From the NCBI GenBank assembly GCA_000438295.1, contig FR901086.1, positions 1 through 26,184 of the forward strand: a stretch of 26,184 bases of DNA, written 5' to 3'. The notes under the pieces are model-generated. The model made no database searches. It saw nothing but the letters and a program-made list of their open reading frames with translations, and was not told the DNA's origin. A program made the translations under genes and the position numbers. Positions 6,848 through 12,586 of the stretch are shown one piece after another (the first letter of the stretch is position 1; each line of letters begins with the position of its first letter). This DNA comes from Clostridium sp. CAG:451. GTDB taxonomy: Bacteria; Bacillota_I; Bacilli_A; RF39; UBA660.

Positions 6848-8686
6848 GTGGATAAAATAAATAACCAAAAAAAGAAACTTATAATAGCAATAACACTATT
6901 AATTATAATAATATTAGGTCTTGGAATAACATATGCCTGGTTAATTCAAATAGTAAATGGTGAAAAAATTCATTCTATGCGAGTAGGTACTTTTAGATTC
7001 AGTCTAACAGAAGAAAACTCTCTTACTATTAATTCTGGTGAATTCTTAAAAGATAGTGATGGACTTAAGCAAGAAGGCTTTAAGTTTACAGTACAAAATA
7101 TTGGTAAAGGATATGGTTCTTATTCTGTATATCTAGATGATGATAGTATATCTTCAGGTCAAACTAGAATAGATGATAAGTTTATAAGATATAGTCTAGG
7201 AGTAAATACTGATACCACTGGTACACCTACTAACCTAACTAGTAGAAAGATTTATAGTGGGGGATTAGATGCTAGTGAGAAAGATACATTTGTCTTAAGA
7301 CTATGGTTAAATCCCGAAGTTAATGGTGATATTGGAGGACAAGTCTTTAAAGTAAAACTTAGAATAGAAGTTAATCAACAAGTACCGACACCAGTAGCAG
7401 AGAAACTATTAGCAGGAGTAGGAGACAATGGTACTATAGACACCAGTGATTCAGAACAAACCTTTATTACAGGAACTGATCCTAATAATTATATTTGGTA
7501 TAGTGGAAAGTTATGGAGAGCAGTGTCAATTGATCCAAGTGATAACTCGGTAAAATTAGTAACACAGTGGAATATATCAGCCTTACCATATAATGCAGAT
7601 GGCAATACAGCCTTTGAAGGTAGTTATATGGAACAGTGGTTAAATGATACATCAGTAGATGGTTTCCTAGGAAATTTAAGAGAACCAGAAAAATTCATTA
7701 AAACTGGTAGTGTTTGGAATGCAACCATGACAACTAAAACTACAAAACCTGCTAAAACAACAATGGTAACAGATGCAGTAGGGTTACTAAATGTTTATGA
7801 GTATACTATGAGTTCGAAAAACGTCACTTCTTCAAATGAATATTTAAGTAATGGCCTAGATTGGTTTACATTAACTCCATCTGATAGCACTGGTGTTTGG
7901 AGTGTATTTGACAGTGGTGGCAGCTATGTAGGAAGTCCAGCAAATTCTGGTGGTCCTCGTCCATCAATAAATTTAAAATCAACAGTAAAAATAATAGATG
8001 GTGAAGGAACTAGTGATAATCCTTATAGACTTCAAGGTGATAATGATAGTCCGGTAGGAGTTTTGTTATCAACAAGGTATAGTGGTGAATATATAAGCTT
8101 TGGAACCGGAGAAAACAATCTATACCGAATAGTAAGTCATGAAAATGGAACTGGTACTAAAATAGCAAGTGCTATTCCTCTAAAAGAGAGTGGTAGTTAT
8201 AAAACTATTGCTTTTGGAAGTAATGTAACATTCTCTAAAGATAATACAATAGGAACATTCTTAAATGGTGATTATTTGACAGGTGGTACATATCTAACTA
8301 GTGACCAAGTAAATATGATAGAAGATAATACAACGTGGTATTTTGGAAGTGTAAATCGTGGAGTTAATTATAAATTAGCAAAATATCAAGATGAAACAGG
8401 AAAAAGTCTGATAACAACGACAATTAATGCCAAAATAGGATTATTGAGATTGGGAGAATTAATGGCTGGACAATTTGACAGTGGTAATAATAATATTACT
8501 TATTGGACACTAACTCCATATGATACTTCAAATGTTAATAACGTGAACTATTCCTACGGTTATAGTGGCGGTGTTAGTCCAGGTGATAATTCTTCTGGGT
8601 TTTGCCCATCTATGAATTTAAAATCTACAGTAAAGATAGTATCAGGAAAAGGTACTAAATCTGAGCCATTTGTTATTAGTAATTAA
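6848..8686 (+). CDS. SipW-type signal surface protein with two DUF6273-like modules
   Basis: This 612-residue exported protein starts at GTG 6848, with AGAGGGTG (6832-6839) eight bases ahead. Residues 10-31 form a helix ending in ITYAW, followed by a strand-rich part (MRVGTFRFSL). This is the pattern of SipW-cognate, TasA/camelysin-like exported proteins. After about residue 180 come two related modules. Each has an LWR/LYR strand, a LNG/LND-type middle, a WFTLTP or YWTLTP box, a variable tip, then PSINLKSTVKI or PSMNLKSTVKI and a short end (DGEGTSDNPYRL; SGKGTKSEPFVI). That layout matches DUF6273/C-type-lectin-like surface modules of gut Bacillota. The tips between the boxes differ completely from each other and are richer in GC than the rest. 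The function is probably ligand or adhesion recognition; a fibre role is possible from the N-terminus. It is transcribed alone, with a terminator at 8701. Confidence 0.75.
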   Translation: MDKINNQKKKLIIAITLLIIIILGLGITYAWLIQIVNGEKIHSMRVGTFRFSLTEENSLTINSGEFLKDSDGLKQEGFKFTVQNIGKGYGSYSVYLDDDSISSGQTRIDDKFIRYSLGVNTDTTGTPTNLTSRKIYSGGLDASEKDTFVLRLWLNPEVNGDIGGQVFKVKLRIEVNQQVPTPVAEKLLAGVGDNGTIDTSDSEQTFITGTDPNNYIWYSGKLWRAVSIDPSDNSVKLVTQWNISALPYNADGNTAFEGSYMEQWLNDTSVDGFLGNLREPEKFIKTGSVWNATMTTKTTKPAKTTMVTDAVGLLNVYEYTMSSKNVTSSNEYLSNGLDWFTLTPSDSTGVWSVFDSGGSYVGSPANSGGPRPSINLKSTVKIIDGEGTSDNPYRLQGDNDSPVGVLLSTRYSGEYISFGTGENNLYRIVSHENGTGTKIASAIPLKESGSYKTIAFGSNVTFSKDNTIGTFLNGDYLTGGTYLTSDQVNMIEDNTTWYFGSVNRGVNYKLAKYQDETGKSLITTTINAKIGLLRLGELMAGQFDSGNNNITYWTLTPYDTSNVNNVNYSYGYSGGVSPGDNSSGFCPSMNLKSTVKIVSGKGTKSEPFVISN

Positions 8687-8700
8687 TAATATTAAAATAT

Positions 8701-8731
8701 AAAGTCGTAACTTTAATGGTTATGGCTTTTT
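8701..8731 (+). terminator. Terminator of the SipW-type surface gene
   Basis: AAAGTCGTAAC (8701-8711) pairs with GTTATGGCTTT (8719-8729), 11 bp with two G-U pairs and a 7-base loop, followed by more T. Confidence 0.7.
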
Positions 8732-8744
8732 GTTAAAGTTTTTC

Positions 8745-8773
8745 TTTAAATTCCTAATGATTAATGATATTAT
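8745..8773 (+). promoter_or_regulatory. Possible promoter of the pseudouridine synthase gene
   Basis: TTTAAA (8745-8750), a 17-bp spacer and TATTAT (8768-8773) precede the gene by 30 bp. The -35 match is weak and the whole region is AT-rich, so the call is tentative. Confidence 0.4.
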
Positions 8774-8802
8774 ATTATTGTTATTAAAGGAGTTGAACTT
8801 TG

Positions 8803-9528
8803 ATGGAAAGATTACAAAAAGTTATTGCTGCTAGTGGTATAACGTCAAGAAGAAAAGCTGAAAAGTTAATGCTTGAAGGTAGAGTTAGTGTCGATGGGAA
8901 AGTTATTAGAGAATTAGGCTATCAAGTAACTGGTAAAGAGAGAATTGAAGTTGATGGAGAAATATTAACTAGGGAAGAAAAAGTTTATTTCTTACTTAAT
9001 AAACCAAGAGGAGTTATTACTAGTGTTACTGATGATAAAAATAGAAAAACTGTTACTGATTTAATACCAGTTAATGAAAGAATCTATCCTGTTGGTAGAC
9101 TTGATTATGATACTACTGGTGTATTATTACTAACTAATGATGGAGAGTTTGCTAATCTTTTAATGCATCCTAATAAAGAAGTTGATAAAGTATATCTTGC
9201 TAAAGTTAAAGGTATTGTTAGAGGAGATACTATTGCTAAACTTAAAAGTGGAGTAGTACTTGATAATAAAAAGGTAAGATGTGCAAGAGCTAAAGTTAAA
9301 AGAATAGATTATAAGAATGGTACTTCTTTTGTAGAATTAACTATTCATGAAGGTATTAATCATCAGGTTAAAAGAATGTTAAATGAAGTTGGTTTTGAAG
9401 TATTAAAACTTACTAGAGAACAGGTTTATTTCTTTACATTAGATGGTTTGAAGAGTGGGGAATATCGTCCTTTAACCAAAAAAGAAGTAGCAAAGGTATA
9501 TGCTTTAGAAAAGAAAATGACTAAGTAA
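8803..9528 (+). CDS. rluB: RluB/RsuA-family rRNA pseudouridine synthase
   Basis: This 241-residue enzyme converts uridine to pseudouridine in rRNA. An S4 RNA-binding domain covers residues 1-55 (ERLQKVIAASGITSRRKAEK). The synthase domain follows, with the diagnostic GRLDYDTTG (98-106) whose Asp101 is the catalytic residue, and the family's NHQVKRM motif late in the domain. Length and domain order fit RluB (23S rRNA, helix 89-90 region) and its close relative RsuA (16S). Gram-positive members are generally annotated RluB. I chose ATG 8803 over TTG 8800; AAAGGAG (8787-8793) sits 9 bp ahead. The gene is flanked by terminators on both sides and is probably monocistronic. Confidence 0.9.
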   Translation: MERLQKVIAASGITSRRKAEKLMLEGRVSVDGKVIRELGYQVTGKERIEVDGEILTREEKVYFLLNKPRGVITSVTDDKNRKTVTDLIPVNERIYPVGRLDYDTTGVLLLTNDGEFANLLMHPNKEVDKVYLAKVKGIVRGDTIAKLKSGVVLDNKKVRCARAKVKRIDYKNGTSFVELTIHEGINHQVKRMLNEVGFEVLKLTREQVYFFTLDGLKSGEYRPLTKKEVAKVYALEKKMTK

Positions 9529-9537
9529 AATGATATG

Positions 9538-9574
9538 AACCCCGTTTCTTGTTCAAAATAGAAACGTGGTTTTT
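9538..9574 (+). terminator. Terminator of the pseudouridine synthase gene
   Basis: AACCCCGTTTCT (9538-9549) pairs with AGAAACGTGGTT (9560-9571), 12 bp with one C-T mismatch, followed by TTTTT. Bases 9575-9681 that follow are AT-rich and show no gene or clear site. Confidence 0.8.
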
Positions 9575-9681
9575 ATATGGAAAAAGAATTTAAATTGTAT
9601 AGTTGTACAGTATTAAAGATAATAATTATATATTAATTTAATAAAATATAAATGTATTATTGTATTATTGCTAATTTTGCG

Positions 9682-9714
9682 AAAAAATAACAAAAAAGCC
9701 TTTTGTTGTTTTTT
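9682..9714. terminator. AT-only hairpin upstream of the short-RNA promoter
   Basis: The left arm AAAAAATAACAAAA (9682-9695) pairs with TTTTGTTGTTTTTT (9701-9714), 14 bp with one G-U pair and a 5-base loop. A- and T-runs on both sides would let it terminate in either direction. It may insulate the toxin-antitoxin locus from the gene upstream. The lack of GC in the stem makes this uncertain. Confidence 0.45.
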
Positions 9715-9742
9715 TGACAATAACACTAATTTATGCTATTAT
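9714..9742 (+). promoter_or_regulatory. Strong promoter of the short convergent RNA
   Basis: TTGACA (9714-9719) is a perfect -35, followed by a 17-bp spacer and TATTAT (9737-9742). No open reading frame of useful length follows before the terminator at 9828. It is the best sigma-70-type promoter in the window, as expected for a constitutive antitoxin RNA. Confidence 0.75.
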
Positions 9743-9772
9743 TGGTATGTAAGCAAGGAAACTTGCATATAA

Positions 9773-9813
9773 TAAAAAGAGGAACATTTAATTTTGCAAG
9801 TGAATGTCTCCTC
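9773..9813 (-). terminator. Terminator of the toxin mRNA
   Basis: On the minus strand GAGGA-G-ACATT pairs with AATGTTCCTC (10 bp, one bulged base), and TTTTT follows (9778-9774). The toxin transcript would therefore end near 9773 and overlap the antitoxin RNA by about 95 bases. The same stem forms in the antitoxin RNA on the other strand. Confidence 0.65.
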
Positions 9814-9827
9814 CATTAATTGGGTTT

Positions 9828-9866
9828 GACACTCTATCAGTGCTGTAGAGTGTCTATTTTTTTATT
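9828..9866 (+). terminator. Terminator of the antitoxin RNA
   Basis: GACACTCTA (9828-9836) and TAGAGTGTC (9846-9854) form a perfect 9-bp stem with a 9-base loop, followed by TATTTTTTTATT. The T-run overlaps the Lys-Lys-stop end of the minus-strand toxin gene, so the two transcripts overlap at their 3' ends. Confidence 0.85.
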
Positions 9867-9946
9867 GCTAATACCAGTAAGGTAGAAAGTAATAAAATGA
9901 TAGCAATGAGCTTTAGAACCTTTATTATAAAAGTTTTAGTTTTCAT
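9854..9946 (-). CDS. Small hydrophobic peptide, predicted type I toxin
   Basis: Reading right to left, ATG 9946-9944 opens a 30-codon frame ending with TAG at 9856-9854. The peptide begins MKTKTFIIKVLKLI, continues with a hydrophobic run (AIILLLSTLLVLAI) and ends KK. One membrane helix with basic ends is the standard form of type I toxins, which insert in the membrane and depolarise it. A strong GGAGG (9960-9956) lies 9 bases ahead of ATG, but the leader hides it in a hairpin. Upstream is a promoter (10040-10012), and on the other strand a convergent short RNA overlaps the 3' end. The peptide lacks the Pro and Trp pattern of the Fst family and is shorter than TxpA or BsrG, so it may belong to an unnamed family. 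A plain small membrane peptide is the alternative. Confidence 0.7.
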   Translation of the reverse strand: MKTKTFIIKVLKLIAIILLLSTLLVLAIKK

Positions 9947-9955
9947 TAATATCTA

Positions 9956-9981
9956 CCTCCTTTCTCTTATGAGATTGGAGG
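9956..9981 (-). promoter_or_regulatory. Leader hairpin hiding the toxin Shine-Dalgarno
   Basis: On the minus-strand RNA, CCUCC pairs with the Shine-Dalgarno GGAGG, and inside it UCUC pairs with GAGA around an AUAA loop, with a symmetrical AA/AA internal loop. The plus-strand positions are 9956-9960 with 9977-9981 and 9963-9966 with 9971-9974. The whole ribosome site is thus closed off, as in Fst- and BsrG-type toxin mRNAs. Confidence 0.7.
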
Positions 9982-10011
9982 GCGACACTCACATTAAATG
10001 TTCCTGATAAA

Positions 10012-10040
10012 ATTGTATAATAAACGGATTTATAAAGCAA
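10012..10040 (-). promoter_or_regulatory. Predicted toxin promoter
   Basis: On the minus strand TTGCTT (10040-10035), a 17-bp spacer and TACAAT (10017-10012) give a start near 10005. The mRNA would then begin with AGGAACAUUUAAU. The -35 match is weak, fitting a toxin promoter. Confidence 0.5.
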
Positions 10041-10041
10041 G

Positions 10042-10082
10042 AAAAAAATAAGACTCTGGGATAATTACCAAGAGTCTTATTT
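10042..10082 (-). terminator. Ferredoxin terminator
   Basis: AAATAAGACTCT (10046-10057) and AGAGTCTTATTT (10071-10082) are a perfect 12-bp inverted repeat. On the minus strand a run of seven T (10048-10042) follows. The stem contains the ferredoxin stop codon. Confidence 0.85.
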
Positions 10083-10331
10083 GTCTTCTTCAATAGCACC
10101 AGTTGGGCATGAATCAATAGTATCTTTTACATCATCAATGTTTTCATCTTCTTCAATAGCACCAGTTGGGCATGAATCAATAGCATCTTTTACATCATCA
10201 ATGTTTTCATCTTTAACATCACTATTAACTACTTTGCTAAGTCCTTCATCATCTATTTCAAAAACATAAGGACAAATAGCTGCACAAGCTCCACAACCGA
10301 TACAAGCATCACGATTAACTTTTACTTTCAT
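10077..10331 (-). CDS. 4Fe-4S ferredoxin with duplicated C-terminal segment
   Basis: This 84-residue cytoplasmic electron carrier starts MKVKVNRDACIGCGACAAIC. Cys10, 13 and 16 give the CxxCxxC pattern, Cys20 begins CPYVF, and Cys54 belongs to the first CPTGAI. It is the small single-domain ferredoxin type of Clostridium and Bacillus, normally about 60 residues. A 63-bp tandem duplication repeats the last 21 residues (DENIDDVKDAIDSCPTGAI), so there is a second CPTGAI with an additional Cys75. A spare cysteine could replace the first in ligation or stay free. AGGAGG (10344-10339) lies 7 bases ahead of the start. It is the only conventional gene on the minus strand here and is transcribed alone, with its own promoter and terminator. 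The redox partner is unknown. Confidence 0.9.
   Translation of the reverse strand: MKVKVNRDACIGCGACAAICPYVFEIDDEGLSKVVNSDVKDENIDDVKDAIDSCPTGAIEEDENIDDVKDTIDSCPTGAIEEDK
10084..10209 (-). repeat. 63-bp tandem duplication in the ferredoxin gene
   Basis: Bases 10084-10146 and 10147-10209 are identical except for one base, which changes Ala to Thr in DAIDS/DTIDS. The frame is kept. Near-identity shows the event is recent. Confidence 0.95.
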
Positions 10332-10350
10332 AAATTTTCCTCCTTCCCCA

Positions 10351-10380
10351 ATTATATAGCATTATCTACTAATTAGTAAA
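10351..10380 (-). promoter_or_regulatory. Ferredoxin promoter with palindrome
   Basis: On the minus strand TTTACT (10380-10375), an 18-bp spacer and TATAAT (10356-10351) precede the gene. A perfect 12-bp palindrome, TACTAATTAGTA (10367-10378), covers part of the -35 and spacer and may bind a dimeric regulator. Confidence 0.6.
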
Positions 10381-10390
10381 GTGTTTTCTC

Positions 10391-10419
10391 TTCCCAAAAC
10401 TAGTTAGATGTGGTATGAT
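10391..10419 (+). promoter_or_regulatory. Promoter of the tail-anchored protein gene
   Basis: TGGTATGAT (10411-10419) is an extended -10, with TTCCCA (10391-10396) 17 bp upstream. It is divergent from the ferredoxin promoter. Confidence 0.55.
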
Positions 10420-10446
10420 TATTTTAGATAAGAGTAGGTGATACAA

Positions 10447-11247
10447 GTGGGTAGTGGAACTAGTAGAGTTAATAGATATGATAATGAAAATAAAACAGTA
10501 AGAACAAGAACTAGTAGAAATAAAAACTTATATGATGATTTTAATAACTTCGAAAAGTATACTAATTTTACTGATGTTTCAAAAATAGAAGCGGTACCAT
10601 TAGACTCTTTAAGAGAAAATGCTAATAAAAGAGAAGGTTATCGTTACTTAAAAGATTATGATTTAGTAGAAAAGAAAAAAGAAAGAAAAGAATTAGATGA
10701 CTTTAATTATCTATATCGTAATACTAGAGGTAATTATAATTTAAAAGAAGCGTTAGAAGAAGCTCGTGAGTCTCGGGAAAAAGATGAATTAGAAAAGAAG
10801 AGAAAACTAAGAAATGAGAAGTATAATATCTTAGAAAGTAGTGAAGAAGAACTTAATGAGTTTAAGGAAGAACAGAAAAAAAGACACAAACCTATTGAAA
10901 ATGAAGAAGAATTAGAAGAGTTAATTAATACAATAACTAGCAAAGAAGTTAGGGAAGAATTAGATAAAGAAAAAGAAACTAGCTTGTTAAGTGATTTAAT
11001 GGCTACTAGTAATTTAGAAGAGGTAGTAGAACCTATTAAAGAGGAAGAAGTAAGTAAACCACTAAAAGATGAGATAGATAAATCATTCTATACTAAGTCA
11101 ATGGATTTGAGTAGTGGTGATTTCTTTGATGATGAAGATGAAAATAAAAAAGAACCAGTAATGTTTACTATCTTAAGAGTTATTTTATCACTTATTCTAA
11201 TAGTAGCAGTTGGTTTTGCTGTATATTATATAGTTACTAACTTTTAA
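10447..11247 (+). CDS. Charged, tail-anchored protein of unknown function
   Basis: I do not recognise this 266-residue protein. The first 100 residues are polar and basic (GSGTSRVNRYDNENK; KTVRTRTSRN). Residues about 75-200 are dense in E and K with heptad-like leucines, which suggests helical or coiled-coil structure. A single helix at the very end (ILRVILSLILIVAVGFAVYY) would leave the bulk in the cytoplasm on a C-terminal membrane tail. Start GTG 10447 is preferred over GTG 10438 because AGGTG (10436-10440) lies 6 bases ahead and overlaps the other codon. It has its own promoter. Such architecture can occur in division, shape or membrane-scaffold proteins, but nothing specific supports one of these. 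Confidence 0.7.
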   Translation: MGSGTSRVNRYDNENKTVRTRTSRNKNLYDDFNNFEKYTNFTDVSKIEAVPLDSLRENANKREGYRYLKDYDLVEKKKERKELDDFNYLYRNTRGNYNLKEALEEARESREKDELEKKRKLRNEKYNILESSEEELNEFKEEQKKRHKPIENEEELEELINTITSKEVREELDKEKETSLLSDLMATSNLEEVVEPIKEEEVSKPLKDEIDKSFYTKSMDLSSGDFFDDEDENKKEPVMFTILRVILSLILIVAVGFAVYYIVTNF

Positions 11248-11308
11248 TGACTAATTTAAAATAAGAATACTGACCAATTTAAAATGGAGGCATTGACTAA
11301 TTTAAAAT
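11248..11308 (+). repeat. Three 15-bp direct repeats upstream of the DUF4143 ATPase
   Basis: TGACTAATTTAAAAT occurs at 11248-11262, as TGACCAATTTAAAAT at 11271-11285, and again at 11294-11308. The spacing is exactly 23 bp (15 plus 8). The first begins right after the stop of the preceding gene and the third overlaps the -35 of the next promoter. They look like operator sites. Confidence 0.8.
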
Positions 11309-11321
11309 TAAAGAGTAGAAT
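11293..11321 (+). promoter_or_regulatory. Promoter of the DUF4143 ATPase and perhaps the polC operon
   Basis: TTGACT (11293-11298), a 17-bp spacer and TAGAAT (11316-11321) match the vegetative consensus at ten of twelve bases. The third direct repeat covers the -35. Genes from 11345 to 18952 follow with short gaps and no terminator that I can see, so this promoter may also feed polC. Confidence 0.7.
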
Positions 11322-11344
11322 TGAACATAGAGGTGGGTGATAAT

Positions 11345-12559
11345 ATGTATAAAAGAGAAGCGTTAAAAACAATAGAAGATATTAATAAGACTTTTAAAGT
11401 ACTTTTGATAACAGGACCAAGACAGGTTGGTAAAACTACTCTTTTACTTAGTGTTAAGCCTAATGATATGGAATATGTTACTCTTGATGATAAAGTTTTA
11501 AGAGATCAAGCAATAAATGATCCAAAACTATTTTTAGAAGAACATCCAGCCCCATTACTTATAGATGAAGCTCAGTATGCTCCTAACTTATTTTCCTATA
11601 TAAAAATAAATGTAGATAAAAATGATACTAAAGGAATGTATTGGTTAACTGGATCACAACAGTTTCATCTGATGAAAAATGTTTCAGAATCATTAGCAGG
11701 AAGAGTGGGAATAGTAAATCTTAATAGTTTTACTTATGCTGAAATTGTTAGAAATACTAATAAAGTTTTATTTAATCCGACTAACTTGATTAAAGCTGAT
11801 AAGATTGATGTTAATACCTTATTTGAAACTATTTATAAAGGTGGTATGCCAGAGTTATATAACAATAAAGAAATAAATAGAGAACTATATTTTCAAGGAT
11901 ATATAGATACTTATATATCAAGAGATGTTAGAGAATTAACAGAAATAGGTAATATTGATTCTTTTAAAAAATTTATTGTTAGTATGGCTTCAAGGACTGG
12001 TGAACAACTTAACTATACCTCACTTGCTAATGATGCCGGTATATCAGTACCAACAGCTAAAGCATGGACATCTATTTTAACATCATCTGGTCTTGTTTAT
12101 TTACTTGAACCTTATATGTCATCAGAATTAAAAAGACTAACACATGTACCTAAAATTATTTTTATGGATACAGGACTAGCTTCATACTTAGCTGGTTGGG
12201 AAAGTGCTAAAGAACTACAACTTAGCTCAAATGCAGGACACTACTTAGAAACATTTGTAATTAGTGAAATAGTTAAATCTTATAATGCTAAAGGAATAAG
12301 ACCAAACCTATCTTATTACCGTGATAAAGAAAAAAATGAAATAGACTTAATAATCTATAAAAACAATAAATTATATCCATTTGAAATAAAGAAAACAGCA
12401 TCTCCTACTAAAGAAATGATAAAACATTTTAAATGTTTAGAAAAAACTTCTAAAGAAGTAGGAACTGGTGGTATAATATGTTGTTATGATGTATTAATGC
12501 ATTTAGATGAGAAAAATTATATCATTCCAATCTCATCAGTTGTTAATGCTAAAGAATAA
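11345..12559 (+). CDS. AAA-type ATPase with DUF4143 and nuclease-like C-terminus
   Basis: This 404-residue cytoplasmic protein belongs to the ATP-binding family common as accessory genes in bacteria and archaea. Walker A is GPRQVGKT (24-31), Walker B LLIDEAQ (71-77), and LTGSQQ marks the sensor strand. The middle (about 180-320) is DUF4143 with a winged-helix-like part. The C-terminus has ExD and ExK spacing (NEIDLIIYKN, then FEIKKT, about 331-350), as in PD-(D/E)xK nuclease folds. The cellular role of the family is not settled; DNA-linked or stress roles have been suggested. Start ATG 11345 follows AGAGGTGGGTG (11330-11340), and TTG 11321 is in the promoter -10. Family members are often mobile, but here the gene sits ahead of housekeeping genes with similar codon use. 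Confidence 0.88.
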   Translation: MYKREALKTIEDINKTFKVLLITGPRQVGKTTLLLSVKPNDMEYVTLDDKVLRDQAINDPKLFLEEHPAPLLIDEAQYAPNLFSYIKINVDKNDTKGMYWLTGSQQFHLMKNVSESLAGRVGIVNLNSFTYAEIVRNTNKVLFNPTNLIKADKIDVNTLFETIYKGGMPELYNNKEINRELYFQGYIDTYISRDVRELTEIGNIDSFKKFIVSMASRTGEQLNYTSLANDAGISVPTAKAWTSILTSSGLVYLLEPYMSSELKRLTHVPKIIFMDTGLASYLAGWESAKELQLSSNAGHYLETFVISEIVKSYNAKGIRPNLSYYRDKEKNEIDLIIYKNNKLYPFEIKKTASPTKEMIKHFKCLEKTSKEVGTGGIICCYDVLMHLDEKNYIIPISSVVNAKE

Positions 12560-12586
12560 AAAGAATATAGATTGGGGGAAAATGTC

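Larger units (their letters stand above)
9750..9866 (+). ncRNA. Predicted antitoxin RNA of a type I toxin-antitoxin locus
   Basis: Transcription from the 9714 promoter should start near 9749 and end at the 9828 terminator, giving an RNA of about 115 bases with no coding capacity. It would fold into three stems: GCAAG-GAAA-CTTGC (9753-9766, a GNRA tetraloop); GAGGAACATT with AATGT-C-TCCTC (9779-9813); and the terminator stem. It is fully complementary to the 3' part of the convergent toxin mRNA, including its last codons. It also carries GACACTC, which complements GAGTGTC in the toxin leader. This fits antitoxins of the RatA or SR4 kind, which pair with the toxin mRNA and cause its decay or block. 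Promoter, length and ends are predictions from sequence only. Confidence 0.65.

Noticed and set aside
9575..9681. A short plus-strand frame starting near 9577
   Set aside because: Nineteen codons, no ribosome site, right after a terminator; AT-rich sequence without other signals.
9854..9946. Assignment of the small peptide to the Fst/Ldr toxin family
   Set aside because: The conserved Pro and C-terminal Trp-containing pattern of Fst is absent. The RNA layout overlaps at the 3' ends in the TxpA/RatA manner, so I left the family open.
10081..10269. Plus-strand frame across the ferredoxin gene
   Set aside because: It is the low-complexity shadow (serine-rich) of the minus-strand ferredoxin.
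11248..11308. Short CRISPR array
   Set aside because: Repeats are 15 bp with 8-bp gaps, there are no cas genes, and the last copy is part of a promoter.
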